Positions 12,050-24,260 of a DNA stretch of 64,000 nt are shown here, one piece after another. The position numbers and the translations under genes were made by a program. The DNA comes from Cunninghamia lanceolata (Eukaryota > Streptophyta > Pinopsida > Cupressales > Cupressaceae): positions 4,526,001 to 4,590,000 of the forward strand of contig BSBN01000781.1 in assembly GCA_027924645.1 (NCBI GenBank), in the 5' to 3' direction. The notes beneath the pieces were generated by a model that saw only the letters and a list, made by a program, of their open reading frames with translations, was not told the origin of the DNA and did no database searches. Within the stretch, counting starts at the first letter, position 1, and every line of letters begins with the position of its first letter.

Positions 12050-12700
12050 GCATCTTATGAAATGCACATTAACAATGTACATCCCATTATACAGTCTTTG
12101 ATATGCAAATGCAGGATATACACAAAATGCTTGCACATACAACTGTGATATACACACACAATGTTTGTGACATACAATTGACATATACACAGGAAATGTA
12201 TCTGTAGAATGTATATTCCAATATACATTTAAAACATACAACTCGAACTTGCATCCGGAGCATGCATTCGTTGAAGTCAACCGTTGACTTTCCTTGTATC
12301 AACCCGGTGTACATTCATCACATACATTTTCAACATGCATCCTAACTATCCATCTAAAGCTTTCTCTCTCCCTTATATATGTGATAGACTTGTATATTTA
12401 TGATGTATGTTCCCCACATACAATTGTGATGGACAAATGTGATATACACAGGAACATGCGATAGTGATATATACACTGACTGTATAACCAACATGTGATT
12501 TCAGGGTACATACAGAATGTACTCAGGTACATTCATGATATACACACTGCTTGTATATTTAGCAACCAACACGAACTTAGCCTAGAAGGACTTTTATACA
12601 TACCTTACTTCACAGGATATACATGGGACGATACTCGCATACAAATGCAATACACTCACAAATTGTTCCAGCATGCAATTAACGTATATACATAACATGT
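12050..12700. repeat. Degenerate TACATAC/TATACACA-rich tract inside element 2
   Basis: Phrases such as 'catacaattg', 'tatacacagg' and 'gtacattcat' recur irregularly. There is no fixed period, and this is not a clean microsatellite. Confidence 0.55.
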
Positions 12701-12807
12701 ATAATTGAATCTCATGCCAAATACCTCCTCTATAACAAATTTCACAATTTCTATTCTACCATGACCATGAACAAAAAGAAATGAAACAGAAAACTATTGT
12801 ACAAAGC

Positions 12808-12846
12808 CCATTCCACTGATTTCACAGAAATCCACCAGTGGAATGG
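12808..12846. repeat. Perfect 11-bp inverted repeat inside element 2
   Basis: CCATTCCACTG (12808-12818) and CAGTGGAATGG (12836-12846) are exact reverse complements with a 17-nt loop. Confidence 0.7.
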
Positions 12847-13385
12847 TTTTAATCGTGCATCACGACAACAAAAAAACTAAATTCAATATAAAACAATTCT
12901 ATACAAGTACTATACACAGCACAATATGATACACAGGAAATTTACACAGAATTTAAGGTTTGTAAAACATAACTAACAGAATTTCTATTTCTTCATTCCA
13001 TCTTCGTCTCTCTGTGTCTCTAGAAACACAGACCGATTATTGAGATTCATACATATTTCCCTCTTCTAATTTTGCTTAACCAAGATTATAAGAAAAAACC
13101 CTAACTAAACACATGACACCTGTTTTGCTTAAGACATCAAAAAACCTAATAATACAACACATTGACTTAATCATCCACATACCCCAAATATCTAATGATG
13201 TCCAAATTGGCTTATTGGAAAGCCTAATTTGTGACCTTGATTCATATGGTGGGGTTGGCTTACAAACATGAAATGTTAACACAATTACTACATGACAACA
13301 TAAAATGCATAAAACATATTACACCTTAGTCTTCTCCCTCAGATGTATATTTAGCTTATGAAAGGGGTGCTCCTGCACCACAACA

Positions 13386-13495
13386 TTTCTTTGAAGAATC
13401 ATGTCCCATTGTTCACATGAATTGGCTATGCTTCCACACTTTGCATACATCTCATAGGGTAGTTGCAACTACAACATTTGATGAAATTCCCATAG
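13386..13495 (-). pseudogene. Partial PPR unit, right-hand part of the interrupted copy
   Basis: Resumes 'acatttctttgaagaatcatg' as in the other units and ends after 'gatgaaattcccata'. It is the second half of the unit split by element 2. Confidence 0.75.
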
Positions 13496-13789
13496 AGCTA
13501 CAACATCATAAATTTCACTTTTTCTAGCCTCACAAATCTATAATCCAACATGACAGGCCTCAAATTCCTCAAAAAAATATAATTTCAAATCATAAATTAT
13601 TGCAATGTTGTCAAATTTGTTGCAATTTTGTAACTTCACATATTTGATGTTTCCACTTCTTCAATCTTCCTGGACCTTCATCATTCTTATCAATTTTTCT
13701 TCATCTCATCAATCTAGGTTTACCATAGAGATCAAATGCACTCTATGATTGTCTATTCATTTTTTGCTAATAGATGCCTTGCTTAATGA
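13496..13789. other. Unassigned ~290-bp insert within the PPR array
   Basis: A-T-rich, not PPR. It separates two PPR segments. I see no terminal repeats or target duplication. Confidence 0.4.
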
Positions 13790-14345
13790 GGTGTCATGTC
13801 AAATTGTTCACATGCCTTTTATATGCTTCGACACTTTGCATACATGTCTCCTAGGGCAGTTGCAATTACAACATCTATCAAAATTCCCATATCATTTATG
13901 CTTTGATGGATGTCCATACCCTATTCTGAAGATCCCATTTGGGCATAGACAAGGAGGATGCTGGCTAAGGTTGTAGAATTTGGCTTTACACTTGCCAATT
14001 ACATTTTCTTGAAAGTTTCTAAAAACTTATAAAAAAATTCACTTTGTGCATATCTTGCAATCATTTCATTCCATGAGACAACATTTCTTTGAGGCATCAT
14101 GTCAAATACTTCATATGCCTTGTTTATGCTTCAACACTTTGCATACATGTCTCATAGGGTAGTTGCAACTACAACATCTGACGAAATTCCCATATCATTT
14201 ATTCTTTGATGGATGTCCATACCCTATTCCAAAGAATCCCATTTGGGCATAGACAATGAGTATGTTGGCTAAGGTTGTAGAATTTAGCTTTACACCCACC
14301 AGTTGCATTTGCTTGAAAGTTTCTAAAGCCTTATCAACAATAAAT
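13790..14345 (-). pseudogene. Two further PPR units, decayed
   Basis: The unit marker recurs near 13907 and 14209, spacing about 302 bp. The - strand again reads DKALETFKQMQLVGVKLNST and LANILIVYAQMG. The array ends near 14345 in an A-T-rich sequence. Confidence 0.8.
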
Positions 14346-14694
14346 ATATCATGACAACAATATAACAACAATAAATATATCATGATTCAGATTGATAGTT
14401 AATTATATAAGTTATATAACAATTAACACTAACAAAAATAATTCAATTAACAAACTGAGGCATCCAATACCATGGACCCACCTACCTTGATGTGTTGGCA
14501 TAGTCGGTTTGGCCCCACAAGGTGGGAAGAAGAAAATATGGTTGTTGGAACCTTTTCACTGCTCTCAAATGATGCATTTTGAAAGAATGCATATGTTGTT
14601 GGCATGGTCAAATGGTTTGGATTTGACCAAAACTGAGACAGGATATTGTAGAGGGACCCAACATCCACCTATAGGTCCAGACAGAACATTCGTG
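14346..14694. other. Non-coding, nothing recognised
   Basis: Short overlapping ORFs on both strands, none with a motif. Confidence 0.4.
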
Positions 14695-14900
14695 CACTAG
14701 TAGAATTTGGCAAATAAATGACTAGGTGACTAAAATTTTTAGTCACAACAACTAAAAATGACTAAATTCTACTAATTTTTTGCAACTTAGCTATAAATGA
14801 GTAAATAAATGACTAACTTGGTCATCAACTAAAAAATTATTTAGTCATACAAATAAAAATGACTAAATAGTTAGTCACACAAATAAAAGTGGGTAATTAA
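14695..14900 (+). mobile_element. CACTA-like transposon terminus with subterminal repeats
   Basis: Starts CACTAGTAGAATTTGGC, resembling the CACTA (En/Spm) terminal inverted repeat. Clustered GACTAAAT, TTAGTCAC and related copies follow between 14721 and 14875. One pair forms a palindrome at 14726-14746 with 10-bp arms (GTGACTAAAA) and a single central base. These subterminal motifs are where CACTA transposase binds. I did not find the opposite end, so this may be a fragment. Confidence 0.5.
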
Positions 14901-17900
14901 AAAAAATACTTTGAATTGAAAAATTATTGGCGGGATGCTAATCATTTCCTCTCCATTTCTACAATTGAGAAATTATTGGTGGGATGCAAATATTTCCTCT
15001 GCTATCCTTTTGTTAGTTTGAGAGATGAGAGCCCCACAAAAGAATGTAAGCTCGAACTGATATCTTTAGTACACAAAATCCTTCATCTTGTTCTCATTGG
15101 ATGCTCATTAATGAATGAGTTTGCCATGTATGAAGAGGATTAGCATTTGAAGCTCAAGCCTTTTTATAGACATTTGATGGAGAGTAGAGGACTTCTTCGA
15201 CAAGTATAACTTTAGGACACAAGGATATCAGTAATGTAGTATGACTCAGTGCAGACTTCTTCCCGTATTTTGTTGTTTTTTGAGCTTATATTGAGAAGCC
15301 CTATAAAGCTTCCAAATGTAAGGATTTTTGTTTAAAGTGGTATATATGATGTTCTTCTTCACAAACATACAACTTCTCCTCACTCCTCATCCATACTCCA
15401 AGAGATTGAAATAGATGCTCATTGCCGACTTCCTCTCTAATTTTTGGTAGTTGTGATAAAAGCTCCCAAGAAAAGTTAATTGCACTCCCACAAGATTGCC
15501 ACACTAGGCCCTCCGATCTAAGCTTAATTTCTATGGGTAGTATCAAATTTTATTTACCTCATTTAGTGATAATGATGATGTTAATTCTTCAACGCCTACA
15601 CTTTGATATGGACTTAGGGCCTGCTTCTACCTCCAACCATGATTTCCATCATTTTTATTTTCCTTCAAGATGAGTCTTCCTATCACATTGTCATTTTCAA
15701 TGCTGGTGATATAAATCAGGTCTTGTTTGACATATTTATGGTTTTATGATATGAGGATCACCATACTAAGTTAGAATCTTCTGGTGTGATTATTGGTCAA
15801 CTAGAATTCATAGTAAATTCATGAAAGAAAAATTGCTGCACTAATTGTTAATTAGAAGTTTAATGTTTATATAGCTATAAAAGATCATTTTATTGTTCAT
15901 ATATACTAATATAGCTATTCCTTGTGCAAAACTTGTCAATCATCACTTTGTTTTGCATTTCCCTTTTTCTCATCCTCCTGGCCCAATCACGTACTCCCCA
16001 TTCCCATGGTAATTTCCTATTCAAATTATATTCCTTGCATTTTAGGGGAGCTTCCAAGAATTCACCTTTCAAATTTCCACTTACTCTCTCTCCCCTACAT
16101 CCCCAGAAAATAGAATTGGAGGGATCAATGAAAAATTGAACCATAGAGAGATACATAAATGTGTCTAAAAGTGTAGCTACTTCCCAAGTCAATGTATTGG
16201 TACTTAAAAATATAAAGACAAAATAATGCAAAATGTCTCTTCAATGGTTGTAAATTGTTCATATCCAGGTTTGCTTAGTGTTTTTTTTCTTTGCTTTATG
16301 TTTAGGAAAAATTATATTTTAAATATCCCCAAATCTGGGGAGCATGCTCTGTAATCAAGGCATGTCCCAACCCTGCACCAGCAGCATATGGGGTACATAC
16401 AAGTAAATACCTAATTCGACAATTTTTTGATCTGATGCAAATGCCCATATAATGGTGATTGAGAGAGATCTGCATTTATAATTTACTCTATACATATATA
16501 CATACATTTGTATATCTGTGTTTATGTGTATACAGATATATGTACTTGTGTTTGTATGTATATACACATAGACACATATATGCATGTAAAAATATGTAGA
16601 TTTCTATATATAAAGAGATGAGGGTAACAATGATAGCTCATTGAAAGAATAACTTGAGTATTAAATATTCCAAGTGGTTAATCCTAAAAGAAAAGATATC
16701 TAATGGAGTGTATATATGCATGTATGTAAGTGGATATGAATATGCATGAGAATGTCTGTAACAAATACATATTGAAACATATTAGCTATCAATATGTAGA
16801 GTCTATCTCTACTACATAAGACTTCCTTTATATAATGGTGTGCATATACCTGAACAATCAATATGCTAGGTGACCAAGCAGCCAACTCAATAACATTGCA
16901 GAAAAATTCCTTTCTTAGATTATTAGGTATTTAGGAGTTTACATTGCTTCCAATTTACACATTCTATTTACAAATTTACTTAAAATTCTAGACATTTTTC
17001 TTTTCATGCTCCCATACTTCCGCATCCTCCAATACATTCAAATATAAATTGATTGGGTCTGAAACAACCTTTATCTGTTTCTAATTTTATTCAGGTAGTA
17101 CAATTAAAGTTTACCCTCGATTAGTTTTTCTTGGTGCTCTATATTTGATCTACTAAATATATTAGATAAGATTTGTGTTTTTTTCATTTAAATGAAGAAA
17201 TGTACTTTTTTTCCATGTGATTTTAGAACATGATTGTAGGGATTGAAGGATAAGTTTGTAATTTTGAGGTTGCTACTGCTCAATCTATCCCTTAAGGACT
17301 GCCATGTTTTGCCTCTTGACCAAGCATCTCTAAGTGCTATGCCACTATCCTTTGACAAAAACTGCTCACTGCCTTCCTTAACACAGGCTTGTACTTATTA
17401 AAGATAACAATATGACTATGTTTTTCTATTCACTGTCTCTTCATGAATTTAATATTTGCATAAGATTCCTAATGTAGGGATACTAGATGTAAATGTTACA
17501 AAGCTATGCACTAGGAACACCCAATTAAAATTGACATTTGAATATTAATTTCTCAAATGAATATGTGAAAAACACAAATTACTACTTATGAAATATGAGT
17601 TATTTTCCATTGTTTTCCATGGTAGATTTTGTCTCTATGAATAGTAAAAGCTATGAATAGTGATAAGATCTTAGGTCTGTTAAACCCTAGCACCTTCATC
17701 AAAATCTATGGAAGTTTTCCATGTTAAACCTTGTTAGACAAGGTAAAAAAGAAGTCATTGTTATCAAGTCAAAAGACAACAACTCAAGTAAATGGTTTGT
17801 GAAGATAATATGAATGAGTTTCATGATAGTCACAAGGGTAGTCATAGGTATGTGATGTTTCATTGAGGACTCACAAAATATTTCTCTCATGAAAAACAAT

Positions 17901-18072
17901 GAATGGAGAATATGAAGGCAGTGTATAATGACATGTCAAACCAAATGACAGAGAGAAGTATGACAAGCATTTCATGGCAATGTTGTTTAAAGAGTGGTGT
18001 CTCTAAGAGATTTAATGAGATTTTTGTAAATATAAGTGAATCCTAAGATTATCATGAACAAGAGCATATTCT
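14901..18072. other. Intergenic stretch with no recognisable gene
   Basis: Only short ORFs without motifs. This is the left flank of the site where element 3 inserted; the right flank resumes at 41940. Confidence 0.45.
16485..16600. repeat. Imperfect TA/CA/TG microsatellite
   Basis: Alternating TATA, CATA and TGTG stretches. The - strand ORF across it (16355-16585) is a product of the repeat, not a gene. Confidence 0.7.
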
Positions 18073-19206
18073 TGTTGCCAAGAGACACTGCTATGCATGA
18101 CAAGTGTTGTCATTGATGGCAACTAAGTCTATCTTACACATCTGCATTACATAATTTGTTCATACTGAAAGTTAGAGTGAAGATTTGTCTAAGTCTGGAT
18201 AGTCAGAAACATAGCATGTGACAGGGTCCAGTATCTTTGTTTGGATATCTCCGGTGGTAAATCATAGTATGCTACAGATCTGAGGGAGTGATAAGGATTG
18301 TTAGAAGTATCTAAATCTAGAAATTTAGCCTCCGGTGATGAAGGATTCAAAATTTATAAGCATCTAAGTATCGGGTTCCAGTTGGTTAGTACAGTCAGAA
18401 GAAGAACAGGCTAACCTAGTATTTGATCTTGGTCTAGATGAAGAAAAGTTGTTGGTTAAGCAATTTGTGATAATTAGTGGTATTGTATGACATGATTGAT
18501 GATTTGATAACACAAGTTTTTGGTCTACGTTGTTGTTTGAGCATGGATTCAGCCGACAGAGTAGAGTTCTTAATAAATGTTCTAAGTTTTCTTGAAGTTG
18601 ACTACAATTGATTGAATTTCTTGATGTGGATATATATAGCCAATGGATTTGAGTGTTTTGGTGTGTGAGTATGGTGTGGTGATGGAGTAAGTGTGAAAAG
18701 GGTAGAAAGAAGTGCGAAGGTGAAGATCTAAGCTCGGATTATGGCCAAAGAGTGAAATAGGGCAGAGTAAGGATGAAGTGTGTAAGATCATTATTTTGTG
18801 CTTAACTAGAACTAAATTTTTGCATTGGTAGATGCCATTCATTAGTTCAAACATTTTGTAATCTTCTTGTAATCATTTCTATAGGTAGTGAGCCTCTTGG
18901 AGTAGTGAGCTCTGGGAAGTGCACCCTGAAGGCATGTGCCTTCCCCATTTGTAATACTTTTAACATAGTATAAATTCTTATGGGTTAACCCCCACCGTGG
19001 TTTTTTCCTTAACTAGGTTTCCATGTAAAAATCCTGGTGTTATGTGTGTTGATTTGTTTATGCTCATGTGTTATTGATTCATGCTTTCATGGTTATATCA
19101 TTCATCTGTTAATAAGTGGTAAATAAGTTTAAGTTGTAGGAAAAGATAAAAGTTTTTGTGACAACAGATTCACGCCCCCTTTTAGTTGTTTGCCCTATTT
19201 TCAACA
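18073..19206 (+). mobile_element. Element 3 5' LTR (copia-related, non-autonomous)
   Basis: 1134 bp starting TGTTGCCAAGAGAC and ending TTTTCAACA, matched by 40807-41939. The two copies differ about once per nine bases in the first 270 by eye, so the insertion is old. The last third (from about 18900, with 'ttaacccccaccgtgg' and 'catgctttcatggttatatca') is clearly related to the element 1 LTR. Flanks ATTCT (18068-18072) and ATCTT (41940-41944) are not an exact target duplication. Confidence 0.88.
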
Positions 19207-19208
19207 AT

Positions 19209-19221
19209 TGGTATTAGAGCC
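19209..19221 (+). other. Element 3 primer-binding site
   Basis: TGGTATTAGAGCC, the tRNA-Met type with one change, 2 nt after the LTR end. Confidence 0.85.
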
Positions 19222-19275
19222 AGGTTCCTTAGAAGAAGTTTAACAGCTTGAGGAAGATCTGGGAAGGTGTTTTCA

Positions 19276-20499
19276 ATGGGTTCATTCAAGTATTCTGATG
19301 GCATCCATGAACAACTTAAACTTGCTTTAGAAGATCTTGATCAGTCTAGATCAAAAGTTAAAGAATTGCAAGAGAACCTTAAGGATGCTGAAGACTTCAT
19401 TGAGACCTTAAAAGAAAAATTGAGCAATTCTAATGAAAAGAGGAAGGAGCTACTTCTTCAACTAGCAAATTAGAATGAAGACAATGACATAGATGAGGCC
19501 TTGAAAGAGAATCTGACAAAGAAATGTGAGAAGTTAGCTAAAGAAGTTGTCCTAAAACATGAGATAGAATCTGGGGTGATGAGGCTAACCAAGAAAATTG
19601 AAGAAAGGAAAAAGACTGAGGAAAAACTGAATCAATTTCTGAAAGAAAGAATAGAATAATGCTATAGATTGGATAGGATAATTGGTCATCTAGAATCTGA
19701 TCTACAAGAAACTAGGGACAATGAGGAAGAACTTGAAAGACAAATTGTCATTTTCAAACATGACCTAGAAGTTGCAAATGAATATAAAGAGAAATTCAAG
19801 ATAAGGTCAGATAAACTTGAAGTGCTGCTTGATAGTCAAAATATGGTAGATGATAAGCATGGTCTAGGATATGAGAAAGGTGAAAGCTCTGGATCTGGTC
19901 AAAGAAATCCTAAACCAAGGAATCAAAGAAATAGACCTAGAAAACCTCTAGTAAGACAACCTAATGCTCAAAGGTATCCATCTTTTAATAGAAATTGTTT
20001 CAATTGCAATAAATTTGGTCATAGAGCTACTCAGTACAGAAGTAGAGTGAATCAAAATGGTCCATCTTTCTCCAATCAATGCTTTAATTGTAAAAGGTAT
20101 GGTCATAGATCCAATGAATGCAGAAGTATGATGAACTACTCTAACAACAAAAGAAATGTCAATTCTTTCAATGGCTAGTGTTTTGCATGCAATAGGTTTG
20201 GACACATGGCTAATCAGTGCAGATCAAGAGGAAATCAAGTAAATGAGCAAAGAAATGTTGTGTGCTTCAATTGCAACAGATCTGGTCATGTTGCAAGATT
20301 CTGCAGAAGTAGGAATGATGATAGAAAAGGTCTGGTAAATAGAAACCAAAAATTGTAGGGACAAGATAAAGGCAAGGGTAAAGTAGATGTGAATGAGATT
20401 AAAAAAGAAATGAATAAAACATGGGTGAAGAAATATGCAAAAAATGAAGATGATGGGTCCACACTAGAATTCGGTACTAATAATTCCTCTGAGAATTGA
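19276..20499 (+). pseudogene. Element 3 ORF1: coiled coil plus multiple CCHC zinc knuckles
   Basis: One reading frame of 408 codons from ATG 19276 to TGA 20497, with four internal stops (TAG 19471, TAA 19657, TAG 20176, TAG 20356) and no frameshift. Residues 1-200 are a Leu/Lys/Glu coiled coil. A basic Arg/Pro/Asn linker (YEKGESSGSGQRNPKPRNQR) follows. Then come four knuckles: CFNCNKFGHRATQY (last Cys now Tyr), CFNCKRYGHRSNEC, CFACNRFGHMANQC and CFNCNRSGHVARFC. The end is Lys-rich (GKGKVDVNEIKKEMNKTWVKK). This looks like a Gag-type RNA-binding protein but lacks the usual copia gag core. Element 5 carries the same ORF at 29454-30635. Confidence 0.8.
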
Positions 20500-20930
20500 A
20501 GTGGGAGCTCTGGCTCAGAGGGAACTGCATTGAAAATCTAATTCCCCCTGCCAGTAAGTGGGTGCCTAAATCTAGCATGATGAATGAAGATAGAGAAGCC
20601 TATTGCAGATCTGCTGAAGCAAATTCCAAAAGAAAAGAAGCAAATGTGATTGATTGTGGAGCAATTAAAGTTCAACTGTATGCAGAAACATTGTAACTAG
20701 ATGTATTAGGGCAAAGCATATATTAAAATGAAGAATTAGGTTTTGCAAAGCATAAAAAGTCATCCATTCAATCATTTGGATCACTTTGCATTCAAAGAGA
20801 GCGAGCAAAAGAGCAACTAGGCTAAGATTTCAAGAATTTGAAGTGCAACCAACAAATTCATCAACTAACCCTAATTCCATGGAAGAAAAAGGTATTTTTC
20901 GGCAAAGCTTTGAACTTGTGATCTTTGGCA
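20500..20930 (+). other. Element 3 spacer between ORF1 and ORF B
   Basis: A short + reading frame (20496-20696, with PASKWVPKSSM) continues after the ORF1 stop in another frame and may be a former ORF1 tail. Otherwise nothing recognised. Confidence 0.4.
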
Positions 20931-22492
20931 ATGGCTACACCATTGGTTGTTGATATTACTGAAAGGCCCTAAGCCAAATTCAAGAAGCATCCACACAAAT
21001 CAGTAGAAGTCAACCCATAAGGTGCATTTTCAAATGTTCTGTATGGTCTATTGCATGTTGAAGATATTAGGGCCTATATTTATGTTAGCATATATGAATT
21101 TGGGGACTCAAGGTTTGTAGATTTGTTCAAGAATCATCTAAGGGATGAAATTCATGGTCTTAAACTTTAGTATAAGGCACTGCATGATAAACATTTCATT
21201 TAGATTATAGGGTTTCCATCCTTTGATGAAGATGAATGGGTCTGACATGTTTTAAGCTGTATACATGATGCGTTTATGTGGCTAATGGAACCTTTCAAGA
21301 TCACCAAGGATGCCATCAAGGCCGTGACAGGGTTAAACTCATCTGGTGGACTGCCAATGTTGAAAGCAGTAAAGAATCAAACAGTAACTAATGTTATTGG
21401 TTCAAGGTTTGACAAAAGGGCAATGACAATAAATGACATCACTGATCTGGATGCCAAATTTTCTTTAATGGTGATTGGATACAAGATTTATCATTCCAGC
21501 AAGGAGAATTCTGTATCTGGTATAGCTATCTATGCAGGTTATAAGATGTTGAGAGAGAATGTTGATTATGACTTGTGTGAGTTTCTACAAAACTAGTTGA
21601 TGGAAAATTTGAATAAGGTTAAGAAGGATAAAAAGAATTCCTTCAAATATGGTACACTGGTCTTGTGTTTGTTCTTATATTTCATGAATGAGTTACCCAG
21701 TTAGAAAAGCATGTGTTGGACCAATGATAAACTTATTACAATACAGATAAGGGAGCACTTGACTAGTATTGGAGACTCCAATGCCCAAAGGACTTCTTTT
21801 TGGGGTTTCTTAAAAAAATTCAGAACATGATGCATTCAAGTGAAAGAATTCCCACATTTGTGGTTGAAAAATACAAGGATATAGTCTGCTTTATGGTGGA
21901 TACAGATCAATGTCTAATGGAAGTTGTTGAACCAAGAATAGTATGGATCATGCCCATGGGGTATGAGGTTGATGAGCAAGTATTAGATATGTATGCTTAA
22001 CACCTTTTGAGCAAGCCAAACGACACAATAGTTGAAAGATTTGGGACATATAAGGAGCTAAGTGTGAAACTATATGTTGAGCTCAGAGAGTTTTAATCTA
22101 ATAGAAAGATTCAAAGGCAAGTTGAAATCTATGTTGAAAGCATTGGCATAACTAAGGAAGATGTGAAGTAGAATAGAGAAAGGGATAGAAAAAGATGAGA
22201 AGGAGAAGCAGGATAAGAAACAAGGAAGTGCTCTGATAGAATCCTCCTCCACATCAAGGACTACTAGGAGCTCTGTTGCTATCCCTGTTCCCCCAAAACC
22301 TGCCAAACCTAAGAAACCGGAAGGCAAATCATCCAAAAAAGAAGAAAAAGGGTGAAAACTAAGGCTTCCCAGACATATAAAAGTATGAAAAATGATGAAG
22401 AAATTGATTCTGCTGTTGAGGTCAAAGAGTTGAAGGCCTCAGGTACAAAGACAACCAAGGTATCTAAGGAGAAGCCCTCTGAAAGAAAAAGG
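20931..22492 (+). pseudogene. Element 3 ORF B, N-terminal part (unknown protein)
   Basis: Starts at ATG 20931 (MATPLVVDI) and aligns with the - strand ORF B of element 5 from its own start (MATLNVVKI). Shared blocks: KFKKHPHKS, LHVEDIRAYIYV, WLMEPFKITKDAIKAVT, SSGGLPMLKAVKNQ, FDKRAMTINDITDLD, IGYKIYHSS, ADYDLCE or VDYDLCE, VVEKYKDIVCFMVDTDQCLME, and PMGYEVDEQ. A Lys/Glu-rich and Ser/Pro-rich low-complexity section begins near 22140. At least one frameshift (21600-21800) and several stops are present. The ORF is cut at 22492 by element 4; about 50 codons present in element 5 are missing. I do not recognise the family. Confidence 0.75.
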
Positions 22493-22796
22493 ATTAATAG
22501 GCTAGATTAATTAGATAAGCATGATTTATCTAATTAATAAGGATTAGGGAGATGGACAAAATTAACTAAATAAATATTGAGAATATTTATTTAATTAATG
22601 AGGGATAGTGTTGTAAGGTATAGTGATAAATTAAATGAATTAATTGATCACAAGGGATGGGTAAATGGTTAAGGGTAGATGATTAGGGATAAATTAATTA
22701 AATAAAATGAATTTATTTAATTAATAGGAGGGATAATTGGTGGTGTAGAGACATGGGAAATTGGTTTGCGAAGCAAGTCAATTTTAGGTGTCTACA
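22493..22796 (-). mobile_element. Element 4 3' LTR (Tat, - strand), truncated
   Basis: On the - strand it starts TGTAGACACCTAAAATTG right after a polypurine tract and matches 38525-38831 nearly base for base. It then stops at 22493, where the other LTR continues for about 880 bp more. The truncation coincides with the missing part of ORF B, so one deletion probably removed both. Confidence 0.82.
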
Positions 22797-22845
22797 TTTG
22801 CCCCTCTTTGAAATGGTGTTGCAGCTAAGTAACATTATTTCAAAG
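22797..22845 (-). promoter_or_regulatory. Element 4 polypurine tract with adjoining stem-loop
   Basis: - strand AAAGAGGGGCAAA (22797-22809) precedes the LTR. Directly upstream, arms at 22806-22820 and 22831-22845 pair over 13 of 15 positions around a 10-nt loop. Element 7 has the same structure at 45917-45952 with paired changes. Confidence 0.7.
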
Positions 22846-24260
22846 AAGTTAAAACATAGAGTTGGATTAGATAGAAAAAGGTTTTGGCTTAGAAGAATAG
22901 GGTAAGGTCTAGGGATGATTGGTAAGGGTGATGCCCCCTCGAGAGGACATGCGGGTTGCAAGAACATGGGTGTGCTCTTGAAATGGATGAAACAGATTAG
23001 TTGAACTAGTTGGAGGATAAGGGGTGAGACGAAAGAAAGATGATTTATGGGATATTGGTTGATGGATGATCATTGTGCTGAAAATGATTTAGAGCAATCC
23101 TAGGTTTGATATAGCAAAGTGGATATTTTCACCAAAGCATAGAAGACAAGGGTGATGATGTTTATCCAACATTTTCATGGACTAGACACGCAAATAAGAG
23201 GGTGATCCCATGCATGCCTAAGATAGTACAACCTTGTCTAGGTGAGGGAAGGGGACTCATAGCATAAGCCTTAAATACACAAAAGTTATGATGAACCTTA
23301 GATGCACAAGGAGCTTAATATGCTAGAACCGACCCTATGATCCACAAGATATGAATGCCAGCTTGGAGTAATGAAACCACCCCACATGCATAGCATACAA
23401 AAGCAAGACTATGCCCCATTCTATATGTTTTCACCACATACCAGGATATAGTGAGATCAAGGTAGTTTTGATGTGATCTTTGAATAGGACAAAAGATAGA
23501 AAATCAAAAATGAAAAGACCAACGAACCAAACAAGTAGCCATTGTATCTCTTGCCAAGATGGATGATGATAGGATAGATTCTGCCTATTGTAGGAATGAT
23601 ATATCCTAAGGCAAGAATCGATTGATGATTGGATCATGCCTAGTTGATGTCGTAAGATTGGCACAAGATATGATGGTGACAAGTTGTGGTTAATGTGTTT
23701 TTGATAGTTGATGATTTTGGTTAAGGGATGATTGCTTTGATCGGTATGTGATGCTTGGATCTAGTGTGAGCTCAGGGGCTAGGGGCCATCCAAATGGGTT
23801 GGATGGGTGCATCTTATGTACCCAAGTACTGGAAACTTCCTTTATATTCTAAACTACCTACATACCCTATATCCATGGGATCAAGGCACATTAAGATGCA
23901 GGTGGTGATGATATGTAGTTTTGATTTGTGATGATGATGTGGGGTGGTTGAGGATAGATGTGGTGATGTTGGAAGATGATGTGTTGGATGATTTGGGTGA
24001 TTGTGAAGATGTTGTGGGATTGTTTTTGGGATTTTTGTGGATATTTTGATTTTTTTGGATTTTCGTGATTCTTGGAAAGAGAATGGTTTATTATGAGATG
24101 GTTGCATTGGATTTCATTTGGATAGCCTTTGTGCTAGATACCAATGACAAGGAACACCAAGTCTAGGGGTGAAGGTGGATGGGGTTCTATAGGGGGATTG
24201 GCGATGAAAGATGATGGATAGCTAATTCATGATAGATGAATGGACAAGTGATAGGGATGT
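22846..24260 (-). other. Element 4 3' non-coding region, left part
   Basis: No gene. Homologous to parts of the 3' region of element 7: 'gatgccccctcgagagga' (22930 and 46005), 'tttgatatagca' (23107 and 57207), and the 'ctacctacataccct...atgggatcaaggc' block near 23857-23886 (also near 57990 and 58208). Confidence 0.65.

Larger units (their letters stand above)
11821..13380. mobile_element. Element 2: solo-LTR-like insertion in the PPR array
   Basis: Exactly 1560 bp between two copies of CAACA (11816-11820 and 13381-13385). The interrupted PPR unit reads through if one copy is removed. The insert begins TGATGCAG and ends CTGCACCA, so the ends are TG...CA and form an 8-bp inverted repeat with one mismatch. 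A 5-bp duplication with TG/CA ends fits a solo LTR. A non-autonomous DNA transposon with short terminal inverted repeats is the alternative. No coding capacity was recognised. Confidence 0.75.

Noticed and set aside
16355..16585. His/Tyr/Ile-rich - strand ORF
   Set aside because: Translation of a TA/CA microsatellite.
22797..22845. Stem-loop after the LTR taken as a self-priming site in place of a primer-binding site
   Set aside because: I first read the element in the + direction. On the - strand the LTR starts TGTAGACACC after a purine tract, and a normal primer site exists at 37624-37640, so this is the 3' end.
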